A stretch of 64,000 bases of DNA from Allomesorhizobium camelthorni. GTDB taxonomy: Bacteria; Pseudomonadota; Alphaproteobacteria; Rhizobiales; Rhizobiaceae. The stretch lies in contig NZ_JAAKZF010000017.1 in the NCBI RefSeq assembly GCF_011045125.1, forward strand, positions 1 to 64,000, in the 5' to 3' direction. The position numbers were made by a program, and so were the translations under genes. The notes below the pieces were generated by a model that saw nothing but the letters and a program-made list of their open reading frames with translations, searched no databases and was not told where the DNA came from. Positions 9,013 through 17,553 of this stretch are shown here, piece after piece (position 1 is the first letter of the stretch; every line of letters starts with the position of its first letter).

Positions 9013-9285
9013 CGGTTCACCCCTTCCGGGCATCTTCAAGACCGGGTGTTGCCCCCGGCTTCAGGCCGAATTCCCATTCAACATAGGAGAGCCTACGCCT
9101 GGACGACGTTCGCGCCCCCTTACTCCTCGTTCAAGACATTAGATGTAGCTGAACCATAAGAAAAGCTCCATCTGCATGGGCGTGTCGAGGAGGCTGGAAT
9201 TCAGGAAGCGCCGAGAAGCGCAGTAAGCGCGCCGTAGCAGGGATACGCGCGCGCCACGGTCCCCGGCAGAACGCTGGTGGCAAAT

Positions 9286-9489
9286 TCAAGAACGGGAGGG
9301 GCGCGGCTTGGGTCTCTTCGGCATTCGCGCTTCAACCTTGGCGCAAGGGTGCGAGTCAGCGTCGTCCAGACGCTCATAGCGAACACCGGGAAAAATGACG
9401 ATCACCGCAGTCGACGGCGCATCTCGCTCCTCGATCGATGCATGTCGGCGCACAAAGCGCTGCGGCTCGAAAAAAAGAACTTCGCCCAT
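9286..9489 (-). CDS. Small conserved-looking protein with VRYER motif
   Basis: The 67-residue product starts MGEVLFFEPQRF and carries a hydrophobic TAVIVIFPGVRYER segment, then a basic tail. Short proteins with an ILFFTGVRYER-like motif are familiar from rhizobial genomes, but their function is not known to me. AGGAG lies about 11 nt upstream of the ATG. The stretch 9013-9285 to its left, up to the cyclase start, shows no further gene or clear signal. A perfect CRP-type palindrome lies 120 nt upstream at 9609. Confidence 0.5.
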   Translation of the reverse strand: MGEVLFFEPQRFVRRHASIEERDAPSTAVIVIFPGVRYERLDDADSHPCAKVEARMPKRPKPRPSRS

Positions 9490-9970
9490 GCCGGATCTTG
9501 CTCCTGGCGGATGGAGCAGAGCCGTTTGGGGTTACTTGCAGATGACAGCTAACCCGCCTGAAAGGCCTGCTCGCGGCCTAGGGTTTCTCATTCTGACGCC
9601 GCACCGTCTGTGAGGATTCTCACATTGCGGCCGATAAGGCAGTTTGGCCGTGACAAGCGCAGGCACTTTTGCTTTTGCTGGACCAGCAGGATTGCGTCGC
9701 TAGCGTCCGAGCGGTCCACGACATGCCCCCTGGCGGACGCGATGCACGCTCTTCAAAAGCGCCTGCCAAGCGGGCGAAGTGCAGTATCCGAAGCCGGCTT
9801 CCAACAACAGTCTCGCACTCTTTTCGATTTCCCGGCAAACTATTGCAAGGAGCACGATGCAGCACCATCTCGACCCAGGCAGCCCTGCATCAAAACCGCA
9901 CAATTGGCGAAACAGACTCGGAATTGTGAGTGAAGGCCATTCGACCCAAGGACGTTCGACCGGAACTGGA
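9490..9970. other. Intergenic region between divergent genes
   Basis: About 480 nt separate the small gene at 9286-9489 from the hydrolase at 9971. Open frames here lack recognisable protein features and change frame often. The only clear element I see is the CRP-type palindrome at 9609-9624. Confidence 0.5.
9609..9624. promoter_or_regulatory. Perfect CRP-type palindrome in divergent intergenic region
   Basis: TGTGA-GGATTC-TCACA matches the CRP consensus at all ten fixed positions. It lies 120 nt upstream of the small leftward gene (start 9489) and 347 nt upstream of the rightward hydrolase. The small gene is the closer candidate target. As an RNA hairpin it would have a 6-bp stem but no following U-run, so a terminator is less likely. 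Confidence 0.5.
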
Positions 9971-10747
9971 ATGACGTTAACCGAACAGACGCTGAAGCCG
10001 CCTTCCAGGCTGCTCTTCGCGCTTGAACTTCGCACCCTGCCCGAGCTTGGCGGCTTCATCGCCGCGCTGCCGCTCCTGACGGCGCTTGCGCCGCGCGGCG
10101 ACGGCCACCCGGTGATGGTGCTGCCGGGCCTCATCACAGGAGACAGCGTGACCCTGCCGCTCCGGATGTTCCTGAGGTCCAAGGGATATTCCACGTTCGG
10201 CTGGGAGCAAGGCCGCAATTTCGGCCCGCGGCCGGGCGTCGAGGAAAAGATGCTCGACCGGGTAAAGCAGCTCGCCGACTTACATGGCCGCAAGATCAGC
10301 CTCGTCGGCTGGAGCCTCGGCGGCATCTATGCGCGGCAGCTGGCGAAGGTGCTGCCGGACGAGGTGCGCAGCGTGATCACGCTCGGCAGCCCGTTCAACG
10401 GCGATCCGCGCCACACCAATGCGTGGAGGCTCTACGAACGCAAATCTGGCCATAGGGTCGATGATCGCGAACGCCATATCGGCGGCCCGATCGACGTCTC
10501 GCCCCCGGTGCCGACCACGGCAATCTTCAGCCGCAGCGACGGGATCTGCGCCTGGCGGAACTGCGTTGAAAAGGAGAGCCCGATCGCCGAGAACATCGAG
10601 GTTCAGGCCAGCCATTGCGGGCTCGGCCATCATCCGGCCGCGGTGTTCGCGGTTGCCGACCGCCTGGCTCAGCCTGAAGGCCGATGGAAGCCTTTCGACC
10701 GCAATGGTGTGCGGGCGCTGTTCTTTCCAGATCCCAAGCGTGCCTAG
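9971..10747 (+). CDS. Alpha/beta-hydrolase (lipase-like)
   Basis: The 258-residue protein contains the nucleophile elbow GWSLGG (about residue 115), preceded by an HPVMVLPGL strand-oxyanion region (about 46-54). Plausible Asp and His members of the triad lie in SRSDGICAW (about 180) and CGLGHHPAA (about 214). This is the pattern of PGAP1/lipase-type alpha/beta hydrolases, acting on an ester whose identity cannot be told. No signal peptide is apparent, so the enzyme is probably cytoplasmic. The frame is open back to 9779, but that stretch has no fold-like sequence, so the ATG at 9971 is preferred. The gene converges on mfd, with 9 nt between stops. Confidence 0.75.
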   Translation: MTLTEQTLKPPSRLLFALELRTLPELGGFIAALPLLTALAPRGDGHPVMVLPGLITGDSVTLPLRMFLRSKGYSTFGWEQGRNFGPRPGVEEKMLDRVKQLADLHGRKISLVGWSLGGIYARQLAKVLPDEVRSVITLGSPFNGDPRHTNAWRLYERKSGHRVDDRERHIGGPIDVSPPVPTTAIFSRSDGICAWRNCVEKESPIAENIEVQASHCGLGHHPAAVFAVADRLAQPEGRWKPFDRNGVRALFFPDPKRA

Positions 10748-10756
10748 AAATTCTCG

Positions 10757-13700
10757 CTAAGCCGCGGCTTTCGTGGCCAGCCGCGCCAGTTGCGTCATCA
10801 CCACCGCCGCTCCCGCCAGCCTTTTGTCGGCGTTCGGCCAGTCGCGAATGAACACCACGCTCTGGTCCGGCCTGATCTTCGCAAGCGAGCCCTGCTCGCC
10901 GATATAGCGCACAAGAGCCGTCGGATCGGGGAATTCGCGCTTGCGGAAATGGATGACGACGCCCTTCGGCCCGGCATCGAGCTTTTCCACATTGGCCTGG
11001 CGGCACAACGCCTTGATGAAGACGATCTTCAGCAGGTGCTGAACCTCTTCCGGCAGCGGCCCGAAACGGTCGATCAGCTCGGCGGCGAAGCCATCGATCT
11101 CCTCGGTCGATTCCAGATCGCCGAGCCGCCGATAGAGCGCCAGCCTGAGCTGCAGGTCGGGCACGTAGCTTTCCGGGATCATCACCGCCGTGCCGACCGC
11201 GATCTGCGGCGACCAGCCGCCGTCGACGACTTCGCCGGTGCCGCGGATTTCGGCGACCGCCTCCTCCAGCATCTGCTGGTAAAGTTCGAAGCCGACCTCC
11301 TTGATATGGCCGGACTGCTCCTCGCCGAGCAGATTGCCGGCGCCGCGAATGTCGAGGTCGTGGCTGGCAAGCTGGAAGCCCGCGCCCAGCGTATCGAGCG
11401 ACTGCAGCACCTTCAGCCGCCGTTCGGCCGTGGCGGTGAGCGTGCGGTTGGCCGGCAGCGTAAACAGCGCATAGGCGCGGAGTTTGGAACGGCCGACGCG
11501 GCCGCGAAGCTGATAGAGCTGCGCTAGGCCGAACATGTCGGCGCGGTGTACGATCAGCGTGTTGGCGGTAGGGATATCGAGGCCGGATTCGACGATGGTC
11601 GTCGACAGCAGCACGTCGTACTGGCCATCATAGAAGGCGTTCATGATGTCATCGAGCTCGCCCGGCGGCATCTGGCCGTGGGCGACGGCGACCTTGAGCT
11701 CGGGCACCTGCTCCTGAAGGAATTGCTGGATTTCCGACAGATCCGCAATACGCGGGACGACGTAAAAACTGTGGCCGCCGCGGTAGCGCTCGCGCAGCAG
11801 TGTCTCGCGGATCACCAGCGGGTCGAACGGCGAAATGAAGGTGCGCACCGCCATGCGGTCGACCGGCGGCGTTGCGATCAGCGACAGCTCGCGCACGCCG
11901 GTCAACGCCAGCTGCAGCGTGCGCGGGATCGGCGTCGCCGACAGCGTCAGCACATGCACGTCGGTCTTCAGATCCTTCAGCCGCTCCTTGTGCTTGACGC
12001 CGAAGTGCTGTTCCTCGTCGATGATCAGGAGGCCGAGATTCTTGAACGAAATCGAGCTGCCGAGCAGAGCATGGGTGCCGATGACGATGTCGACCGTGCC
12101 TTCGGCGATGCCCTTCTTGGTCTCGGCCAGCTCCTTTGCGCCGACCAGCCGCGACGCCTGGCGCACCACCAGGGGCAGTCCGGCAAAGCGCTGCGTGAAC
12201 GTCTTGAAGTGCTGGCGCGAAAGCAGCGTAGTCGGCACCACAACCGCGACCTGGAAACCTTCCATGGCCGCGATGAAAGCCGCGCGGAGGGCAACTTCCG
12301 TTTTTCCAAATCCGACGTCGCCGCAGATCAGCCGGTCCATCGGCTTGCCGGCGGAAAGGTCGTCCGTGACCGAATCGATGGCGCGCTGCTGGTCGTCGGT
12401 TTCCTCATAGGGGAAGCGGGCCGAGAACTCGCCGTAGAGGCCGTCGGGAGGGTTGAAGGCGGGCGCGGCCCGCATCTGGCGCTCGGCGGCGAGCCTTATC
12501 AGCTGGCCCGCCATTTCGAGCAACCGTCTCTTCAGTTTCGCCTTGCGCGACTGCCATGCGCCGCCGCCGAGCTTGTCGAGCGTGGCTTCGGCCGAATCCG
12601 AACCGTAGCGCGACAAGAGCTCGATGTTCTCGACCGGCAGGAACAGCCGGTCGTCACCGGCATAGTGGATTTCGATGCAGTCATGCGGCGCGCCCAGCGC
12701 CTCGATGGTGCGCAGGCCGATGAAGCGGCCGATGCCATGGTCGGCATGGACAACAATGTCGCCCGCCGACAGCGCAGAGGCTTCGGCGATAAAATCGGAG
12801 GCGCGCTTGCGCTTTTTCGAGCGGCGCACGAGCCGATCGCCCAGAATATCCTGCTCGGCAACGACGACGATCTTTTCCGTTTCGAAGCCCGTCTCCAGCG
12901 GCAGCACCGCCATGCCAGCCTGGCCCGGCAGGAGCTTCTCCACATCCGCGAGCGTGGCCACCTGTTTCATATTGCCGAGGTGGTGCTCGGCGAGGATCTG
13001 GCTCAGCCGGTCGAGCGAGCCTTCCGTCCAGCCGGCGACGATCACCCGGCGGCGCGCCGCGCGCAGGTCGCCGATATATTTCACCACCTCCTCGAACACA
13101 TTGGCCGAAGGATCGGCGCGTTCGAGCCCGAAGCCGCGGCCATCCTTGGCCCCGGCGTGGTAGATCTTCGCCGTGCCGGCGTCCGGCGCGGCGAACGGTG
13201 TGAACTCGACCGCCGCGCGGTCGGGCAGCATGGCGTTCACCTCGTCCGGGGACAGGTACATCCCCGACGGCGGGACGGGCTTGTAGGGCACGGCGTCCTT
13301 CAGCGCGCCTTCGGCCTGGCTCCTGCGCGCCTCGTAATAGTCCTCGATCAACACATGGCGTTCGCCGAGCGCTTCGCGCGCCAGATGGTCGAACACTACC
13401 GGCGCATCCGGCAGATAGTCGAACACGGTGTCCAGGCGCTCGTAGAACAGCGGCAGCCAGTGCTCCATGCCGGCGAAACGGCGACCTTCGCTGACGGCGG
13501 CGTAAAGCCCGTCATCGGGAGACGGCGCGCCGAACGCCCCGATGTAAGACCGGCGGAAGCGGCTGATCGTGTCGGAGGTCAGCGCCACCTCGCTCATCGC
13601 CTGCAGCGTCATCGACTTGCGCTGGCCGGTAGTGCGCTGCGTGGCGACATCGAAGGAGCGGATCGATTCCAGCGTGTCGCCGAAGAAATCGAGCCGCAGC

Positions 13701-14257
13701 GCTTCCGGCGAACCCGGCGCGTAAAGGTCGAGAATGCCGCCGCGCACGGCGAACTCGCCGACTTCGCGCACGGTCGGAACGCGGTCGAAGCCGGAATTTT
13801 CCAGCCGCGCGATCAGCTCCTTCATGTCGATCTGGTTGCCGGGCCGGGCGTGGAAGGTCTGCGCCTCGATCACAGCCGCAGGCGGAATGCGCTGCAGCAG
13901 CGCGTTCGCCGTGGTGAGCACCACGGCGCGATGCGGTTTTTTTGCCAGCGAGATCATCGCGGCGAGCGCGTCGAGACGCCGCGCGGCCGCATCCGAACCG
14001 GGCGAGACACGGTCGTAGGGCAGGCAGTCCCAGGCCGGAAATTCGAGTACTGGCAGGTCCGGCGCGGCAAAGGCCAGCGCGTCGACGATCGCCGGCAGGC
14101 GCTGACCGTCGCGCGCGACGAACAGGACCGGCCGGTCGCCGGCTAATTCGCCGGCCGCGGCAGCAATCGCGAAGGCCTCATAGCCATCGGCAACGCCGTC
14201 GACCACGAACAGGCCGGGCCGGCCTTTCGGCAGGCCAATAGGATCGATAAGGCTCAT
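10757..14257 (-). CDS. mfd: Transcription-repair coupling factor Mfd
   Basis: The 1166-residue length and domain order match Mfd. There is an N-terminal UvrB-like region (about 1-380), an RNA-polymerase-interacting CarD-like domain containing GDIVVHADHGIGRFIGL (about 500), a RecG-like translocase with Walker A GDVGFGKTE (about 645) and DEEQ box IIDEEQHFG, helicase motif VGRVGRSK-type near 930, and a C-terminal TRCF domain. Mfd displaces RNA polymerase stalled at lesions and recruits UvrA/UvrB (uvrA is at 56993 here). The start lies 1 nt from the sdhE stop, so the two genes are probably cotranscribed. Confidence 0.97.
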   Translation of the reverse strand: MSLIDPIGLPKGRPGLFVVDGVADGYEAFAIAAAAGELAGDRPVLFVARDGQRLPAIVDALAFAAPDLPVLEFPAWDCLPYDRVSPGSDAAARRLDALAAMISLAKKPHRAVVLTTANALLQRIPPAAVIEAQTFHARPGNQIDMKELIARLENSGFDRVPTVREVGEFAVRGGILDLYAPGSPEALRLDFFGDTLESIRSFDVATQRTTGQRKSMTLQAMSEVALTSDTISRFRRSYIGAFGAPSPDDGLYAAVSEGRRFAGMEHWLPLFYERLDTVFDYLPDAPVVFDHLAREALGERHVLIEDYYEARRSQAEGALKDAVPYKPVPPSGMYLSPDEVNAMLPDRAAVEFTPFAAPDAGTAKIYHAGAKDGRGFGLERADPSANVFEEVVKYIGDLRAARRRVIVAGWTEGSLDRLSQILAEHHLGNMKQVATLADVEKLLPGQAGMAVLPLETGFETEKIVVVAEQDILGDRLVRRSKKRKRASDFIAEASALSAGDIVVHADHGIGRFIGLRTIEALGAPHDCIEIHYAGDDRLFLPVENIELLSRYGSDSAEATLDKLGGGAWQSRKAKLKRRLLEMAGQLIRLAAERQMRAAPAFNPPDGLYGEFSARFPYEETDDQQRAIDSVTDDLSAGKPMDRLICGDVGFGKTEVALRAAFIAAMEGFQVAVVVPTTLLSRQHFKTFTQRFAGLPLVVRQASRLVGAKELAETKKGIAEGTVDIVIGTHALLGSSISFKNLGLLIIDEEQHFGVKHKERLKDLKTDVHVLTLSATPIPRTLQLALTGVRELSLIATPPVDRMAVRTFISPFDPLVIRETLLRERYRGGHSFYVVPRIADLSEIQQFLQEQVPELKVAVAHGQMPPGELDDIMNAFYDGQYDVLLSTTIVESGLDIPTANTLIVHRADMFGLAQLYQLRGRVGRSKLRAYALFTLPANRTLTATAERRLKVLQSLDTLGAGFQLASHDLDIRGAGNLLGEEQSGHIKEVGFELYQQMLEEAVAEIRGTGEVVDGGWSPQIAVGTAVMIPESYVPDLQLRLALYRRLGDLESTEEIDGFAAELIDRFGPLPEEVQHLLKIVFIKALCRQANVEKLDAGPKGVVIHFRKREFPDPTALVRYIGEQGSLAKIRPDQSVVFIRDWPNADKRLAGAAVVMTQLARLATKAAA

Positions 14258-14258
14258 T

Positions 14259-14561
14259 TCAGATGCTCATTGCCGGGCGCGACGCCGCGATTTTCCGGAA
14301 AAGTGGGGTGTCGTGGGTGGAGGGGACGGGCTGCTCGCCGGTAATCCATGAAAGAATGTCGGCATCCTGCAATTCGAGAAGGGTTTCGTATTCGTCGAGT
14401 TCATGGTCGGGGAGTTCGGCGATCGCATGATCTGCGAACCCGCCCAGAATCAGGTCCATCTCGCGGATGCCGCGATGCCACGAGCGGAACAGAAGCTTGC
14501 GCCGCCGCGCATCGAGTTCCGCGCCTGACCGCGTCGTGCCGCTCATGACTCTCATATCCAT
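14259..14561 (-). CDS. sdhE: FAD assembly factor SdhE (succinate dehydrogenase assembly)
   Basis: The roughly 100-residue protein contains LFRSWHRGIREMDLILGGFAD, with the RGxxE(M)D core that defines the SdhE/Sdh5 (DUF339) family. The family promotes covalent flavinylation of SdhA and FrdA. The short acidic segment HELDEYETLLELQDADILSWI also fits. Several ATGs are possible (14561, 14555, 14546) and none has a strong ribosome-binding site; the conserved part begins after all of them. The gene is immediately upstream of mfd and divergent from recG, an arrangement familiar in rhizobia. Confidence 0.9.
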   Translation of the reverse strand: MDMRVMSGTTRSGAELDARRRKLLFRSWHRGIREMDLILGGFADHAIAELPDHELDEYETLLELQDADILSWITGEQPVPSTHDTPLFRKIAASRPAMSI

Positions 14562-14638
14562 TGGTCTGGCGCGCATATAGCGTGGATGAACCGGCCTGTC
14601 AGCCTTGCGCATGCCTCACTGCCGCATAAGCTGACACC

Positions 14639-16747
14639 ATGCGCCCTTCCCTTCTCGATCCCCTGTTCGCGTCGGTCACCTCGCTTGCCGGCGTAGGCCC
14701 AAAAGTCGGCGAACTGATCGCGAAGATCGTTCCGGCGGACATCTCCGACCGCGAGGCGCGCGCCGGCGACCTTCTGTTCACGCTGCCGCATTCGGTCATC
14801 GACCGGCGCAACCGGCCGGGCATCGCTTATGGCGCGGAAGGCGCGATCGTGACGCTGGACGTGCGCATAGACCGCCATCAGCCGCCACCGCGCGGCAACA
14901 AATCGGTCCCGTACCGGGTCTTTGCGCACGACGACACCGGCGAGATCGCGCTGACCTTCTTCCACGCCAACAATGCGTGGCTGGAAAAATCCATGCCTGT
15001 CGGCGAAAAGATGGTCGTCAGCGGCAAGATGGAATGGTTCAACGGCCGTCCGTCCATGGTTCATCCGGACCATATCGCCCGCGCCGACGAGGCGGAAAAC
15101 CTGCCGCTGGTCGAGCCGGTCTATCCGATGACGGCCGGGCTTTCGGCGAAAGTGCTGCGCCGCGCCATCGGCCAGGCGCTGGCGCGCGTGCCGGAAATGC
15201 CCGAATGGCTGGACGCGGATGTGGCCCGCCGCCAGAGTTTTCCGCCCTTCGCCGAGGCGCTGAAGCGGCTGCACAATCCCGCCGACCCTATCGACATCTC
15301 ACCGGACAGCGCGTCGTGGCGACGTCTTGCCTATGACGAGTTCCTGGCCGGGCAAGTTTCGCTGGCGCTGGTGCGGGCAAAGGTTCGCAGGCTTTCGGGC
15401 AGGCCGCTCACCGGCGACGGGCGCATCGTGGCGGCGCTGCGCAACGCCCTGCCCTATAAGCTCACCAATTCGCAGGAACAGGCGCTGGCCGAGATCAACG
15501 CCGATCTGGCCGAGCCGGAGCGCATGCTGCGGCTTTTGCAGGGTGATGTCGGCTCAGGCAAGACGGTGGTGGCGCTGATGGCGATGGGCCGCGCCGCCGA
15601 GGCGGGCCGGCAGGCGGCGCTGATGGCGCCGACCGAGATCCTGGCGCGCCAGCATTTTGCGACGATTGCGCCGCTGGCCGAAGCGGCAGGCCTGAAAAGC
15701 GCGGTGCTGACCGGCCGCGAAAAGGGACGCGAACGCGCCGAAATCCTCGCCGGGCTCGAAAGCGGCGAGATCGACCTTGTCCTTGGCACGCATGCGCTGT
15801 TTCAGGAAAGCGTGCGGTTCCGCGATCTGGGTCTCGCCATCGTCGATGAGCAGCACCGCTTCGGCGTGCATCAGCGCCTCGCGATCACCGCCAAGGGCGA
15901 CGCGCCCGACATGCTGGTGATGACCGCAACGCCAATTCCGCGCACGCTGGTGCTGACCGCGTTCGGCGACATGGAAGTCTCGAAGCTCACGGAAAAGCCG
16001 GCCGGCCGCCAGCCTATCCGCACCGTCACCCTGCCCCTCGAACGTCTCGACGAGTTGATCGGCCGTATAAGCGATGCGGTCGCCGACGGCCAGAAGGTTT
16101 ATTGGATATGCCCGCTGGTCGAGGAATCCGAAGAAGTGGAACTGATGGCGGCCGAGGAGCGCTTCGCCTCGCTGCAGCCGATGTTCGGCGACGCGGTCGG
16201 GCTGGTGCATGGCCGCATGAAGGGTGTCGACAAGGATGCGGCGATGCGCGCCTTCAAGGATGGCGAGGCGCGCATTCTGATCGCCACCACCGTCATCGAG
16301 GTCGGCGTCGATGTGCCGGATGCGACGATCATTGTCATCGAGCACGCCGAGCGCTTCGGCCTTGCCCAACTCCACCAGTTGCGCGGCCGCGTCGGCCGGG
16401 GCTCCAAGGCGTCGACCTGCGTGCTGCTATACCAGGCGCCGCTCGGCGAAACCGCCGCGCGGCGGCTGTCGGTGATGCGCGAGACCGAGGACGGCTTCCT
16501 GATCTCGGAGGAAGATCTGAAGCTGCGCGGCGAAGGCGAATTGCTTGGCACCCGCCAGTCCGGCACGCCGGGCTTCCAGGTCGCGCGCATCGATACCCAT
16601 GCCGATTTGCTGGAGATCGCCCGCGACGACGCGCGCCTTATCCTGTCGCGCGATCCGGACCTGCAATCGGAGCGCGGCGAGGCGGTGCGGATTCTGCTTT
16701 ATCTTTTCGGGCGCGACGAGGCGGTGCGGCTCTTGCGCGCCGGCTGA
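14639..16747 (+). CDS. recG: ATP-dependent DNA helicase RecG
   Basis: The 702-residue protein shows an N-terminal wedge/OB domain (about 60-160, with RVFAHDDTGEIALTFF). It is followed by superfamily 2 helicase motifs: Walker A LQGDVGSGKT (about 300), DEQH box IVDEQHRFG (about 400), motif III TATPIPRT, and motif VI QLRGRVGRG (about 580). RecG remodels stalled replication forks and branched recombination intermediates. It is divergently transcribed from sdhE-mfd. Its last 49 nt overlap the 3' end of the convergent DUF502 gene. Confidence 0.97.
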   Translation: MRPSLLDPLFASVTSLAGVGPKVGELIAKIVPADISDREARAGDLLFTLPHSVIDRRNRPGIAYGAEGAIVTLDVRIDRHQPPPRGNKSVPYRVFAHDDTGEIALTFFHANNAWLEKSMPVGEKMVVSGKMEWFNGRPSMVHPDHIARADEAENLPLVEPVYPMTAGLSAKVLRRAIGQALARVPEMPEWLDADVARRQSFPPFAEALKRLHNPADPIDISPDSASWRRLAYDEFLAGQVSLALVRAKVRRLSGRPLTGDGRIVAALRNALPYKLTNSQEQALAEINADLAEPERMLRLLQGDVGSGKTVVALMAMGRAAEAGRQAALMAPTEILARQHFATIAPLAEAAGLKSAVLTGREKGRERAEILAGLESGEIDLVLGTHALFQESVRFRDLGLAIVDEQHRFGVHQRLAITAKGDAPDMLVMTATPIPRTLVLTAFGDMEVSKLTEKPAGRQPIRTVTLPLERLDELIGRISDAVADGQKVYWICPLVEESEEVELMAAEERFASLQPMFGDAVGLVHGRMKGVDKDAAMRAFKDGEARILIATTVIEVGVDVPDATIIVIEHAERFGLAQLHQLRGRVGRGSKASTCVLLYQAPLGETAARRLSVMRETEDGFLISEEDLKLRGEGELLGTRQSGTPGFQVARIDTHADLLEIARDDARLILSRDPDLQSERGEAVRILLYLFGRDEAVRLLRAG

Positions 16748-17463
16748 TCTGCCTCCAGCATGGAAGAATTCGCCGCAGGCCGGACCACATGAGCATCCTC
16801 AACCAGCGCCTTGGTCTTCTTGCGGTATTCCGGCGCGACCAAGCCCGCCGAGATCACCAGCTTGGCCGCTTCCTCCACGGACATTGAGAGTTCAACCACA
16901 TCCGAGCGCGGCACATACATCAGGAAGCCGGTGGTCGGGTTCGGCGTCGATGGCATGAAGACGGCGATCAAATCGTCCTCGCGTCCCGCGAGCTTGTCGT
17001 TGACCTCGTTCTCCTTTTCGCTCGAAATGAAAACGACGGCCCAGGTTCCGCGACGCGGATACTCGATCAGGCCGACTTTCTGGAAGCTGTCGGCCTTGCT
17101 GGAAAGCACCGTCTCGAAAATCTGCTTCAGCCCGCGATAGATCGAGCGCACCAGTGGCATTCGGTCGAGAAAATACTCGCCATATTTCACGATCGTGCGG
17201 CCGATGATATTGGCGGTCAGAAAGCCGATCAGCGTGATCAGCACCAGGGCCACGATCAGCCCGAAACCGGGAATGACGAAGGGCAGATAATTGTCCGGAT
17301 TGTACCTCGCCGGCACATAGGGCTTTACCCACGAATCCACCCAGCCGACCAGCGACCAGGCAATGTAGATCGTGATCGCCAAGGGCGCGGAGACGACGAA
17401 GCCAGTCAGGAAATAATTCCTGAGCCTGGTTATCCCTGGATGTGAGCCTGTGTGATCCGACAT
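16699..17463 (-). CDS. DUF502 family membrane protein
   Basis: The 254-residue protein has two N-terminal transmembrane segments, LTGFVVSAPLAITIYIAW (about 20-38) and VIPGFGLIVALVLITLIGFL (about 60-82). It then has the conserved RMPLVRSIYRGLKQ and IEYPRRGTWAVVF motifs of DUF502. These proteins are widespread membrane proteins of unsettled function. The start at 17463 follows GGCGGGGC. The C-terminal tail is basic and Ser/Arg-rich. The 3' end overlaps that of recG on the opposite strand. Confidence 0.85.
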   Translation of the reverse strand: MSDHTGSHPGITRLRNYFLTGFVVSAPLAITIYIAWSLVGWVDSWVKPYVPARYNPDNYLPFVIPGFGLIVALVLITLIGFLTANIIGRTIVKYGEYFLDRMPLVRSIYRGLKQIFETVLSSKADSFQKVGLIEYPRRGTWAVVFISSEKENEVNDKLAGREDDLIAVFMPSTPNPTTGFLMYVPRSDVVELSMSVEEAAKLVISAGLVAPEYRKKTKALVEDAHVVRPAANSSMLEADQPARKSRTASSRPKR

Positions 17464-17553
17464 CTGCCCCGCCGCAAGATTTGTGCACCGCACCTATCTA
17501 GACGGGATTGCCTGCGAAGGACAACCGAATTGCGAGAGGCGGGGCAGCGGCCC

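Noticed and set aside
9779-9970. An N-terminal extension of the alpha/beta hydrolase
   Set aside because: The extra 64 codons contain no fold-like sequence; the hydrolase core starts after the ATG at 9971.
11546-14146. An 866-codon plus-strand open frame antisense to mfd
   Set aside because: Mfd on the minus strand has full domain conservation; the antisense frame is Arg/Gly/Asp/Ala-rich with no motif and reflects GC-rich codon bias.
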